A model generated the notes under the pieces. It was not told the DNA's origin. It saw only the letters and a list, made by a program, of their open reading frames with translations, and did no database searches. From Phycisphaerae bacterium (GTDB taxonomy: Bacteria > Planctomycetota > Phycisphaerae > Sedimentisphaerales > Anaerobacaceae): a DNA stretch of 8,347 nucleotides. The translations under genes were made by a program, and so were the position numbers. Position 1 is the first letter of the stretch; each line of letters begins with the position of its first letter. Where the stretch lies: assembly GCA_030630315.1 (NCBI GenBank), contig DAOVNI010000052.1, positions 1-8,347 on the forward strand, read 5' to 3'. Below are positions 1-6,237 of this stretch, in pieces.

Positions 1-229
1 CGGCGCTTTTGATGTCCTTGGCAGGCTGAAAATGGTCGGGCGTTACAACAATTTTTTCCCTGTCGAATACTTTATCTATTCCCTTTTCAGCTAACATAGA
101 AATGGCCGGCGGGGTGGTAACATCGACGCACAGAACAATGTCGATGTTTGCATCGATAAGCTCTCCCGGCGCAACCTTATCTTTCCCCGCCGCTCTTGCT
201 AATATCTTTTCAGTAATCGTCATTCCCAT
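1..229 (-). CDS. leuC: 3-isopropylmalate dehydratase large subunit, N-terminal part (truncated by window edge)
   Basis: Read on the minus strand from the ATG at 229-227, this gives 76 residues beginning [16 protein letters not shown], then [10 protein letters not shown] and a segment ending [25 protein letters not shown]. That matches the N-terminus of the LeuC/aconitase-family isopropylmalate dehydratase large subunit, which isomerises 2- to 3-isopropylmalate using a 4Fe-4S cluster and the small subunit LeuD. The cluster cysteines lie further downstream, outside the window. A second in-frame ATG at 223-221 is possible. I prefer 229 because a weak AGGGA lies about 10 bases upstream of it. The gene lies 123 bp downstream of leuA on the same strand, so cotranscription is likely. 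The related homoaconitase cannot be excluded from this fragment, but the leuA neighbour favours leuC. Confidence 0.9.
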   Translation of the reverse strand, partial: MGMTITEKILARAAGKDKVAPGELIDANIDIVLCVDVTTPPAISMLAEKGIDKVFDREKIVVTPDHFQPAKDIKSA

Positions 230-275
230 AGCTATTTATCCCTATCCATCACGTGTCATTGCTTCTGTATCGCTT

Positions 276-317
276 GCCCCGTACCAAATTGCGACAGCAG
301 CCTATTTGGTGCGGGGT
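276..317 (-). other. Intergenic stem-loop between leuA and leuC
   Basis: The arms at 277-289 (CCCCGTACCAAAT) and 304-316 (ATTTGGTGCGGGG) pair over 13 positions with one non-Watson-Crick pair and a 14-base loop. On the minus-strand transcript that pair is a C-A mismatch; on the plus strand it would be a wobble. No run of U follows on either strand, so this is not a classical intrinsic terminator. It could be an mRNA processing or stability element in a leuA-leuC transcript, or an unrelated repeat. Confidence 0.6.
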
Positions 318-352
318 CATACTCATAGGTCTATTGACTCTCCGTGTTTGGG

Positions 353-1930
353 TTACAGTTCTGCTTTTACTCCGGGCTGCTCGCCTTTTTCCTGTGCTGA
401 GACCATTCGGTTGATGGCATCGATATAGGCCCGGGCACTCGCTTCGATAATATCTGTGGATATACCCCGGCCTATGAAGGTTCTGCCGTCCTCTGTAATT
501 CTGACAGTGGCTTCACCCAGCGCCTCTTTGCCGCCGGTGACCGCTCTTATTGAGTAGCTTTCGAGTTTGGGCGATTGGCCTGTGGCTTCCCTTATGGCTT
601 CATAGGCGGCGTCGACCGGACCGTCACCGGTGGCATCAGCCTGTATTGTTTTGTCGGCGGATCTTATTTTTACACTTGCTTTCGGCGCGGTGTCGGTATC
701 AATTACGACGTGCAGGTGCAGCAGTTCATAAATCTTCTCAACGATGTGTACTTCGTCGCTGATTATTGCCGCAAGGTCCTCATCGAAGACCTCTTTTTTC
801 TTGTCGGCAACGGCCAAAAATCGCTCGTATGTTTTGTCCAGCTCTGCTTTAGACAATCTATATCCCATCTCTTCGAGGCGATGTCGAAGGCCGTGACGTC
901 CCGTGCGCGCTGTCAGAACAACACGACTTTCGGCAAGGCCTATAGTCTCCGGCCGCATAATCTCATACGTCTCTCGTTTTTTCAGAAATCCATCCACGTG
1001 AATTCCAGAGCTGTGGGCAAAAGCATTGCGGCCCACGACCGCCTTATTGGCGGGAACGGGCATTCCTAACATATCCGCGACCATATGACTCGTACGATAG
1101 AACTCGCGGGTGTTGATGCCGGTTTCCACGTCTTCAAAGAAGTCGCGGCGCGTATGGATAGCCATAACTACCTCTTCGATGGCCGCGTTACCGGCCCGTT
1201 CACCGACACCGTTGATAGTTCCTTCCACTTGTCGGGCGCCGTTCTTGACGCCGGCTAACGAATTAGCCACCGCCATTCCCAAATCGTCGTGGCAGTGGAC
1301 GCTGATTGTCGCCCTGGCAATGTTTGGCACATTGGCCCGTATGTCCCGGATAAGAGCGCCATACTGTTCGGGTATGGAATAACCGGTGGTATCGGGGATG
1401 TTAACAACGGTGGCCCCGGCTTCAATAACGGCCTCGAGAATCTCATAGAGAAACTTACGGTCGGCCCGGCCGGAATCTTCAGCGTAAAATTCGATGTCGT
1501 CGGTATATTTAGCGGTGTGCTTGACAGCCTCGACGGCCATCTTCAGGATAGTAGCCTGCTTTTCGCCCATCGTCTTGCCGTACTTATCATCTGCGAATTT
1601 TCCCGCGATGTGAATCTCCGAGACGCCTATACCTGTATGGATGCGGAACCGCTTCGCTTTAGCCAGCGCTTTTCTGCAGGTCTCAATGTCCCTGGTGATT
1701 GCTCGGGTCAGGCCGCAGACAACAGGGCCTTGAATCTGTTCCGATATCAGGCGGACGGCCTCGAAATCTTCCGGCGATGAGGCGGGGAATCCTGCTTCTA
1801 TAACGTCGACGTTCAGCCGGGCTAACTGCCGGGCGATTTCCAGCTTCTCTCTGGCCCCCAACCGGGTCCCGGCTGCTTGCTCGCCGTCACGTAATGTCGT
1901 GTCGAAAATCATTATTTTTTCTTTAGACAT
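353..1930 (-). CDS. leuA: 2-isopropylmalate synthase
   Basis: This 525-residue protein has the usual length for bacterial LeuA, which condenses acetyl-CoA with 2-oxoisovalerate in the first committed step of leucine synthesis. The HMGL-like TIM barrel fills about residues 5-270. It shows DTTLRDGEQ at 10-18, HCHDDLG at 212-218 (metal-binding His212 and His214) and GVGERAGNA at 241-249. The linker contains AHSSGIHVDG at 305-314, and about 395-510 is the C-terminal LeuA regulatory domain that normally gives leucine feedback inhibition. The start ATG at 1930-1928 has a strong AAGGAG at 1945-1940, nine bases upstream. The following Met7 would cut into the barrel start. The gene leads a probable leuA-leuC unit. 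Citramalate or homocitrate synthase are relatives, but full length, the regulatory domain and the leuC neighbour favour LeuA. No leader peptide or T-box is evident upstream. Confidence 0.96.
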   Translation of the reverse strand: MSKEKIMIFDTTLRDGEQAAGTRLGAREKLEIARQLARLNVDVIEAGFPASSPEDFEAVRLISEQIQGPVVCGLTRAITRDIETCRKALAKAKRFRIHTGIGVSEIHIAGKFADDKYGKTMGEKQATILKMAVEAVKHTAKYTDDIEFYAEDSGRADRKFLYEILEAVIEAGATVVNIPDTTGYSIPEQYGALIRDIRANVPNIARATISVHCHDDLGMAVANSLAGVKNGARQVEGTINGVGERAGNAAIEEVVMAIHTRRDFFEDVETGINTREFYRTSHMVADMLGMPVPANKAVVGRNAFAHSSGIHVDGFLKKRETYEIMRPETIGLAESRVVLTARTGRHGLRHRLEEMGYRLSKAELDKTYERFLAVADKKKEVFDEDLAAIISDEVHIVEKIYELLHLHVVIDTDTAPKASVKIRSADKTIQADATGDGPVDAAYEAIREATGQSPKLESYSIRAVTGGKEALGEATVRITEDGRTFIGRGISTDIIEASARAYIDAINRMVSAQEKGEQPGVKAEL

Positions 1931-1952
1931 CTGCTTTTTCTCCTTTTTTTGC

Positions 1953-2022
1953 CACAGAGAGCACAGAGTTCACAGAGATTTCTGATTTCAATATTTTCTC
2001 AGCGTTCTCGGCGTTCTCTGCG
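1953..2022. repeat. Imperfect inverted repeat made of 9-bp tandem units (CACAGAGnn / GCGTTCTCn)
   Basis: The left arm is three 9-bp units, CACAGAGAG, CACAGAGTT and CACAGAGAT, at 1953-1979. The right arm contains GCGTTCTCG, GCGTTCTCT and GCGTTTAAT at 2002-2028. The reverse complement of 1997-2022 matches the left arm at about 17 of 26 positions, so the two arms are diverged complements with the same 9-base rhythm. It sits 8 bases beyond the leuA Shine-Dalgarno and so within the likely leuA 5' leader. Confidence 0.7.
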
Positions 2023-2095
2023 TTTAATCGTTAATTTTCAGCCTTGTTGGGCCTAATTATGCCCCAACCAGCGATAAAATGCCACGAATTTTTTT

Positions 2096-2170
2096 AGCCA
2101 CAAAGACACCAAGACTCGAAGTTCTTTCTTTATATAGTTGATTCCTTTGTGGCTTTGAGTCTTCGTGGCT
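2096..2170. repeat. 26-bp-arm imperfect inverted repeat (AGCCACAAAGACACC.. type)
   Basis: The left arm at 2096-2121 begins AGCCACAAAGACACCAAG. The right arm at 2145-2170 ends TCTTCGTGGCT. About 20 of 26 positions are complementary, with a 23-base AT-rich loop. The arms again follow a 9-bp rhythm (CCACAAAGA, CACCAAGAC). GAATTTTTT flanks both sides, at 2086 and 2171. I recognise this style of element as common in intergenic DNA of planctomycete and related genomes. Its function is not known to me. Confidence 0.75.
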
Positions 2171-2193
2171 GAATTTTTTATGTAGAGGTATTA

Positions 2194-2250
2194 TTGCGCC
2201 TTGCCCGCCGCCACGCCTCGCATCGTAAGACGCGGGGGCAGGCGGCGCAA
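2194..2250. repeat. GC-rich hairpin (TTGCGCC...GGCGCAA)
   Basis: TTGCGCC at 2194-2200 pairs with GGCGCAA at 2244-2250. The inner TTGCC and GGCA parts can extend the stem with a two-base bulge. A small AGGCC-TAAAA-GGCCT hairpin follows at 2261-2275. Neither is followed by a T-run, so a terminator call is not supported. Confidence 0.5.
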
Positions 2251-2346
2251 AAGCAGCAGGAGGCCTAAAAGGCCTTTGAATGGAGAGCTAATTATGTAAT
2301 TCTTGCTCATAAAACCAATTATACAATGAAAGAAACCTTTTGCAAC

Positions 2347-2449
2347 CACAGATTTCACAGATTTAGCATTTTTTTTAATCGCGGATTGCGCAGATTAACG
2401 CGGATTTTGTTTCGTATTGGGTCGTGCGTATTGCGTATTGCGCGGATTT
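2347..2449. repeat. Short-period direct repeats: CACAGATTT x2, GCGGATT/GCAGATT/GCGGATT, GCGTATT x2
   Basis: CACAGATTT occurs twice in tandem at 2347-2364. GCGGATTGC, GCAGATTAAC and GCGGATTTT follow from 2381 at 9-10 bp spacing. GCGTATT is then exactly repeated at 2426-2432 and 2433-2439, running into another GCGCGGATT. A 67-codon open frame passes through, but its protein is simply the translated repeat and a poly-T-derived phenylalanine/valine stretch. Confidence 0.65.
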
Positions 2450-2515
2450 TGGTTTTTTTTGCATTTTTTATCTTGATTTTTGCTGTTTTTGTGGTATTTT
2501 ATCCTCCGAAGAACG

Positions 2516-2549
2516 CCCCATGGAGATAGTGAGGAATTATCTCACGGGG
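2516..2549. other. Stem-loop (CCCC..GAGATA / TATCTC..GGGG)
   Basis: GAGATA at 2523-2528 pairs with TATCTC at 2538-2543. CCCC at 2516-2519 pairs with GGGG at 2546-2549, with a small internal loop. It lies about 160 bases before the nuclease start and is not followed by T residues. It may be leader structure or one more intergenic repeat. Confidence 0.4.
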
Positions 2550-2708
2550 TAAACCTGCACCTACGGGCGGAAAACTTCACCGAAATTGCGTTTTTCTATC
2601 AACATTTGACCGGCCGGGAACGGCTATTATTTGGTGAGTGGCGCGGCGTGATTGGTTAAATGGTAGCCCGGTCACGAGCGGCAGCATTAAAAAGTTCAGG
2701 AGAGAAGA

Positions 2709-3818
2709 ATGAACGAGATAGTCAGGTGCATAGAAAGCCTTCGGAAAAAATTGGACAAGCATCGCAGAGACAACCTTAAGGAGTACCCGACGCGAACAAT
2801 ATTTATCGATCCATTACTGCAAGCTCTCGGTTGGGACGTTAGGGACCCTGACGAGGTTGAACTTGAGTATCCGACTATTGACGGAAAGTCCGTTGACTAT
2901 GCGCCTAAAATAAACCGTAAGCCCGTCTTATTTGTGGAGGCCAAGCCGTTGAATGACCCACTTACAGATGTGAAATCTATCACACAGGTAGTCGGGTATG
3001 CTGCTAATGCTGGTGTTGAATGGTGCATTCTTACGAATGGTGTTACATACAAAGTCTACCGCAGTACAGAGAAAGCGGAGGCTCCTGACAAGTTGCTGTT
3101 TGAAGTTTCTCTCGATCCGAAGGAAGCCGAAGGTATGCCAGTTCACCAAGTGGCAGAACAATTTGCGCGTTTTTCTTGTGAGGCAATGGCCAAGGGGTTG
3201 CTTGATGAAATTGGCGAGCAAATTTTCACCACAGGCAAGATAAGAAAAGCTCTGGACAAACTTTTTGTTGAACCTCCAAATACGCTGATTAGAGTTATAC
3301 GCTCAACCCTCACCGATGAGAATATTAGGCCAGCCCAAATAAAGAGTGCTCTCAAAAGGCTATGGAGCCGTACAGCAGAAGTTGAGCCAACGACGCCGGC
3401 TAAATCTATTGCTGACGCAACACGCGCCCGTCGCCCAGTAGCAAGGGGCAAAGATTACAGCGAGGAGCACCATGTGAAGGGCCAACCTCAAGAGGTGGTG
3501 GAATTATTTCGTTCTGTTGACAAATTCTGCAGCGAACTTGACCCAACGAAAGTTCAGAGAAAATATCGGGCCAAAACCATTAATTATAGTCACGCCAAAA
3601 ACATTTTTTGCTGTGTGCACTTGCGGAAAATCGGCCTTCGGGTATGGCTTAAGCTGAAGTACTCGGATTTACAAAATCCCCCTGAGTATGTTCGTGATGT
3701 TTCGCGCATCGGGCATTGGGGCACTGGCAACGTGGAATTGGTAGTGGATAAATTCGAAAAACTTCAAATCGCCGAAAGCTTGATTCAAAAATCATTTGAG
3801 GCAAACAGGTCGAAATGA
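2709..3818 (+). CDS. HsdR-N-like PD-(D/E)XK nuclease with C-terminal DUF5655-like domain
   Basis: The N-terminal half of this 369-residue protein resembles the type I restriction HsdR N-terminal nuclease fold. A helical lead (1-40, FIDPLLQALGWD at 32-43) is followed by SVDYAPKI with Asp63, VLFVEAKPL with Glu77 and Lys79, then ITQVVGYA with Gln93. That is the D-ExK-Q pattern of PD-(D/E)XK nucleases. There is no helicase motor, so it is not a full HsdR subunit. Residues 265-365 (FRSVDKFCSELD..., KIGLRVWLKLKYSDL, DVSRIGHWGTGNVEL) match the DUF5655 pattern. About 170-260 is a helical linker. AGGAGA at 2698-2703, five bases before the ATG, fixes the start. It leads three plus-strand accessory genes and ends 90 bp before the NYN gene. 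Cleavage of foreign DNA is plausible but inferred. Confidence 0.85.
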   Translation: MNEIVRCIESLRKKLDKHRRDNLKEYPTRTIFIDPLLQALGWDVRDPDEVELEYPTIDGKSVDYAPKINRKPVLFVEAKPLNDPLTDVKSITQVVGYAANAGVEWCILTNGVTYKVYRSTEKAEAPDKLLFEVSLDPKEAEGMPVHQVAEQFARFSCEAMAKGLLDEIGEQIFTTGKIRKALDKLFVEPPNTLIRVIRSTLTDENIRPAQIKSALKRLWSRTAEVEPTTPAKSIADATRARRPVARGKDYSEEHHVKGQPQEVVELFRSVDKFCSELDPTKVQRKYRAKTINYSHAKNIFCCVHLRKIGLRVWLKLKYSDLQNPPEYVRDVSRIGHWGTGNVELVVDKFEKLQIAESLIQKSFEANRSK

Positions 3819-3819
3819 G

Positions 3820-3868
3820 CACCTAAATTTTGTGGGGATTGCGGGTTTTTGGGAAAGAAAAATAGGTG
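3820..3868 (+). repeat. Repeat element copy 1 downstream of the nuclease gene
   Basis: GTGGGGATTGCGGGTTT at 3832-3848 recurs exactly at 4586-4602. In both places T-rich sequence lies to its left and A-rich sequence to its right. Here CACCTA (3820-3825) and TAGGTG (3863-3868) are complementary, so the shared motif sits in the loop of a possible hairpin starting just after the nuclease stop codon. The T/A flanks extend the pairing. Confidence 0.65.
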
Positions 3869-3908
3869 GCTGTGCGTGTTTGGCAAGACTGTATAGAGGG
3901 TTCGAGAT

Positions 3909-4523
3909 ATGCCAAAAGCTTCTAAAAGGGTAGTCTTGGTCGATGGGGAAAACCTTGTAATGAGGTATCAGAAGATGCTCGAAGCTGGCTCTAAACCTTA
4001 CGATGATATCCTGCATCATGAAGACGTGTATGTGTGGAGCCCGAAGCTCATTGATAAAGAGGAATTTTCTGATATATTGCGGATAATATACTATACGTAT
4101 GCCACAGGTGCGGATGAGAAAATATGCGAAATCAAGCGCAAATTACACCAGGCCGAATATGAAACGAATGTTGATGCCATTGGGGGAGTGTCTGCCCGCG
4201 GGCAAGTCATGTATTTTAGTCAAAAAGGCTTTGTCGTGCCCAAGGTTTTCAAGAAGCTATCTCGGTCGGCAAAAGGCAAAGGTGTGGATATCTCAATTTG
4301 TATTGACATGCTCAACTACAGTTTGATTGACAGTATCAGTGAAATAGTCTTGATAACGGGTGACGGCGATTTTATCCCGTTGATTCGAGAAGCAATGCAT
4401 GGAGGTAAGAGAGTTATGGTGGAAGCACTGTCATCAGGATTGAATACGGAGTTGACGATTGTGGCAGATGAGTTCCGTTGTATAGACAGTCTGTTTTTTG
4501 AGGTAAATGGAGGCTCTGAGTAG
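3909..4523 (+). CDS. NYN-domain (LabA/DUF88-like, PIN-fold) putative RNase
   Basis: This 204-residue protein is essentially a single NYN domain. LVDGEN near the start gives Asp12 and Asn15. KGKGVDISICIDML gives Asp127 and Asp133. LITGDGDFIPLI gives Asp152 and Asp154. These are the acidic residues expected to bind metal in PIN-like nucleases. Family members cut RNA; the target here is unknown. The region from 22 to 75, between the first strand and the core, is somewhat extended for the family. GAGGG at 3896-3900 lies eight bases before the ATG and supports the start. No signal peptide or membrane segment is seen, so it should be cytoplasmic. It is bracketed by the 17-bp direct repeat at 3832 and 4586. 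It could act with the neighbouring nuclease and TIR/NDT-like protein, but that rests only on adjacency. Confidence 0.88.
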   Translation: MPKASKRVVLVDGENLVMRYQKMLEAGSKPYDDILHHEDVYVWSPKLIDKEEFSDILRIIYYTYATGADEKICEIKRKLHQAEYETNVDAIGGVSARGQVMYFSQKGFVVPKVFKKLSRSAKGKGVDISICIDMLNYSLIDSISEIVLITGDGDFIPLIREAMHGGKRVMVEALSSGLNTELTIVADEFRCIDSLFFEVNGGSE

Positions 4524-4580
4524 TTAGTAAAAGGGTATAGATACTAAAAATAGTTTTTCTGCTGTTAGGGGGATGGTAAC

Positions 4581-4638
4581 TTTTGGTGGGGATTGCGGGT
4601 TTGGGATTCGTAAAAGCGAAAAATGATTGCGGCTTTGG
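4581..4638 (+). repeat. Repeat element copies 2 and 3 downstream of the NYN gene
   Basis: GTGGGGATTGCGGGTTT at 4586-4602 is identical to 3832-3848. A further partial copy, ATTGCGGCTTTGG at 4626-4638, differs from 4592-4604 at one of 13 bases. CTTTT at 4580-4584 can pair with AAAAG at 4612-4616, giving the same hairpin-loop arrangement as copy 1. The rest of the 196-bp gap between the NYN gene and the next gene shows no coding signal. Confidence 0.65.
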
Positions 4639-4719
4639 CCAGAATGTGCTACAGTTTAGAAAATTGCTTTTATCTAAAATAACCATTGTGTTTGATGTTG
4701 CTAATATGAGGAGCATGTA

Positions 4720-5913
4720 ATGGCGGAAAAGGTTATTAGTAAAGCACAGGCTGTGCGTGATTATTTGAAAGGGAAACCGAGAGCGACAAATAAAAGTGTG
4801 GCAACTGCTTTGCGAAAAAATGATATCGAAGTTAGTCCGCACTATGTTGGAGAAATAAGACGTAAAAGAAAGAAAAAGAAACGGATCAGGAAAGCAAAAC
4901 GTAGAAGTGGCGTAAAACCATCTAAGGCTAAATATCCTAGGCATTCGATTGAAAAAGTTCTGAGAATACCTCGCGCCATATTAGAACAGAATGCTGGTAA
5001 AGAATGCTCGGAGAAAGAATCAGCTAAATTTGTGGGTGTGGGGTATGCTGGACCATATCAGCTCGAAATTAGCTCAGCAATCAAATACGGTTTGCTTGAA
5101 AGACCCGGTACTAAAAGGCTTAAAATCACCGCTCTTGCAAAGAAGATTCTTCGGCCACAAAACGCTGAGGAAGAGGTTAGGGGACTCCGTGAAGCAGTTT
5201 TAAAGGCGCCCGACATATCTGATGTGTATAACCATTACAGAGGGGAGAATCTACCTGATAGCAAGTTCTTCAGAAACGCACTTCTGGATACTTTCAATAT
5301 CCCCGAGGAGAAGATTTCTGAGTTTATTTCTATCTTTCACGAGTCGCTTGAGAAAGCGCACTTGCTGGAGAAACACGATGAGAAGTATCGAGTGCTTGAT
5401 TATTTGAAAGAGGGCGAACTTGGAGCTGATAATTTAGAAAGGCTCAAGAAGCTGGGCAAGGACGTTAGGATACGTCCCGATGACAGTTGCTTTGTTATGA
5501 TGCCATTTACGGAGCCGCACGGGAGTTATTATTCTCAAATATATGAACCTGCGATACGAAAGGCTGGACTCAAGCCGGTCCGGGCTGATGACGAGATATT
5601 TGGTGCAGGTAAAATCATGGATCAGATTTGGTCTGGTATCAATGCTGCAAAGGTGTTGGTTGCAGAGTTAACGACAAAAAATGCAAATGTCTTTTACGAA
5701 TTGGGCTTGGCGCATGCCCTTAAGAGGCCGGTCGTGCTTGTGTCCTCTAACGAAGCTGATGTGCCCTTCGATTTGCACCATATCCGGGTGATTTATTATG
5801 ATGTGAATGACCCATTCTGGGGGAAGAAATTGCTGGACAAGGTGGCCGAAAATATCCTCTCGGCGATAAAGAACCCGGAGGAGGCTATCTTTAAGGGGGA
5901 AGGTGAAAGCTAG
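4720..5913 (+). CDS. Two-HTH protein with C-terminal nucleoside deoxyribosyltransferase/TIR-like domain
   Basis: The protein has 397 residues in three parts. Residues 7-46 (SKAQAVRDYLKGKP, ALRKNDIEVSPHYVGEI) form a helix-turn-helix common in planctomycetes. It is followed by a strongly basic linker (48-62, mostly Lys/Arg). Residues 72-225 look like a winged-helix module (RIPRAILEQNAGK, SAIKYGLLERPGTKRLKIT, NHYRGENLPD). Residues 256-385 form a Rossmann-like domain with CFVMMPF at 257-263, VAELTTKNANVFYELGLAHAL at 314-334 and VPFDLHHIRVI at 348-358. Glu327 is the candidate catalytic residue by analogy with nucleoside 2-deoxyribosyltransferases and TIR NADases. It may cleave a nucleotide glycosidic bond, possibly NAD, under DNA-linked control; both points are inference. 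TGAGGAG at 4707-4713, six bases upstream, fixes the start. Confidence 0.8.
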   Translation: MAEKVISKAQAVRDYLKGKPRATNKSVATALRKNDIEVSPHYVGEIRRKRKKKKRIRKAKRRSGVKPSKAKYPRHSIEKVLRIPRAILEQNAGKECSEKESAKFVGVGYAGPYQLEISSAIKYGLLERPGTKRLKITALAKKILRPQNAEEEVRGLREAVLKAPDISDVYNHYRGENLPDSKFFRNALLDTFNIPEEKISEFISIFHESLEKAHLLEKHDEKYRVLDYLKEGELGADNLERLKKLGKDVRIRPDDSCFVMMPFTEPHGSYYSQIYEPAIRKAGLKPVRADDEIFGAGKIMDQIWSGINAAKVLVAELTTKNANVFYELGLAHALKRPVVLVSSNEADVPFDLHHIRVIYYDVNDPFWGKKLLDKVAENILSAIKNPEEAIFKGEGES

Positions 5914-5952
5914 AAGTGAGAAGGACGGACCACTGTGGACAGAAGCCGGTTT

Positions 5953-6009
5953 TTATGATCCAAGATTGAGTTCTGCGAATTGGCCGTGATATTTTATGGC
6001 GGCTTTGTT
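5953..6009 (-). pseudogene. AP2-domain C-terminal tail, distal diverged copy
   Basis: On the minus strand, 6009 to 5953 reads NKAAIKYHGQFAELNLGS then TAA. This is the typical last helix and strand of an AP2 domain (compare AAKKFHADFAVLNF in the intact gene at 6228-6827). The frame has no start codon and no upstream AP2 strands. It is the most diverged of three successive tails and the only one that does not end FPPKS. Confidence 0.75.
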
Positions 6010-6060
6010 CCGCCGGAGGCGGATAAACCCGCCTTAGGCGGGCAAGCTCCAGCTTTTGCG
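6009..6060. repeat. Cluster of GC-rich REP-like hairpins
   Basis: There are three adjacent perfect or near-perfect hairpins: TCCGCC-GGA-GGCGGA at 6009-6023, CCCGCC-TTA-GGCGGG at 6028-6042, and AAGCT-CC-AGCTT at 6044-6055. Most of the middle hairpin is missing from the second unit. The block sits between codon-like GCCGCAAAAGCT and AACAAAGCCGCC on the minus strand, where an intact AP2 gene would be continuous. Confidence 0.75.
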
Positions 6061-6071
6061 GCGTCAAATTA

Positions 6072-6106
6072 GTGGTTAGTATTTGGTATTTAGCATTTAG
6101 GATTTA
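6072..6106. repeat. Heptanucleotide array, GTATTTA type, 5 units
   Basis: Successive 7-bp units are GTGGTTA, GTATTTG, GTATTTA, GCATTTA and GGATTTA. The array lies directly after the stop codon of the middle AP2 tail; the stop itself is formed by the repeat on the minus strand. Confidence 0.8.
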
Positions 6107-6159
6107 GGGGGAAAATTCAAGACGGCGAACTCACGGTGATATTTTTTAGCGGCTTTGTT
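6097..6159 (-). pseudogene. AP2-domain C-terminal tail, proximal copy
   Basis: On the minus strand, 6159 to 6097 reads NKAAKKYHREF then AVLNFPPKS and TAA. The last nine residues and the stop are identical to the end of the intact HNH-AP2 protein at 6228-6827. No start codon or N-terminal domains are attached. It looks like a recent duplicate of the gene's 3' end rather than an independent gene. Confidence 0.8.
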
Positions 6160-6202
6160 CCGTCGGGGCCGGACAGGCTCCCGCTTTAGCGGCGTCAAAT
6201 TA

Positions 6203-6237
6203 GTGGTTAGTATTTAGTATTTGGTATTTAGGATTTA
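6203..6237. repeat. Heptanucleotide array, GTATTTA type, second copy, 5 units
   Basis: The 7-bp units are GTGGTTA, GTATTTA, GTATTTG, GTATTTA and GGATTTA. It overlaps the stop codon and last codon of the HNH-AP2 gene (minus strand). The unit order differs slightly from the array at 6072, showing that units have been shuffled or mutated since duplication. Confidence 0.8.

Larger units (their letters stand above)
1931..2708. other. Divergent intergenic region (778 bp), repeat-rich, no convincing gene
   Basis: This gap lies between leuA (minus) and the nuclease gene (plus). It holds imperfect inverted repeats with a 9-bp internal period (1953-2022, 2096-2170), a GC-rich hairpin (2194-2250), further short-period repeats (2347-2449) and a hairpin at 2516-2549. 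It must contain the leuA promoter and probably that of the nuclease gene, but I see no -35/-10 pair with normal spacing on either strand. The only open frame, 2326-2529 plus, is made of repeat sequence and is not called as a gene. Confidence 0.7.
5914..6227. other. Convergent intergenic region (314 bp) with tandem AP2-tail duplications
   Basis: This gap lies between convergent genes and is almost wholly made of two tandem copies of a ~131-150 bp unit. Each copy contains a minus-strand AP2-tail reading frame, GC-rich hairpins and a heptamer array. The 40 bases just after the upstream gene stop contain only a short GGACCACTGTGGAC palindrome. The hairpins could end transcription from both sides, but none is followed by a clear T-run. 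Confidence 0.75.

Noticed and set aside
246..326. 25-codon minus-strand frame between leuA and leuC (starting MSMTPHQIG)
   Set aside because: It overlaps the hairpin, has no properly spaced Shine-Dalgarno, and is too short to support without homologues.
550..1780. Several plus-strand open frames opposite leuA
   Set aside because: They lie antisense to a clearly conserved leuA and have no family resemblance.
2326..2529. 67-codon plus-strand open frame with a hydrophobic C-terminal half
   Set aside because: It translates the CACAGATTT/GCGGATT repeats and poly-T stretches; no Shine-Dalgarno and no recognisable protein.
2606..2630. TTGACC...TATTAT as a promoter for the nuclease gene
   Set aside because: The spacing is 13 bases, too short for a normal sigma-70-type promoter.
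2645..2690. tRNA-like D-arm sequence (GGTTAAATGGTAG)
   Set aside because: No acceptor, anticodon or T arm can be built around it.
3820..4640. Integron attC sites flanking the NYN gene
   Set aside because: The repeats lack RYYYAAC/GTTRRRY core pairs in the right places, and no integrase is present.
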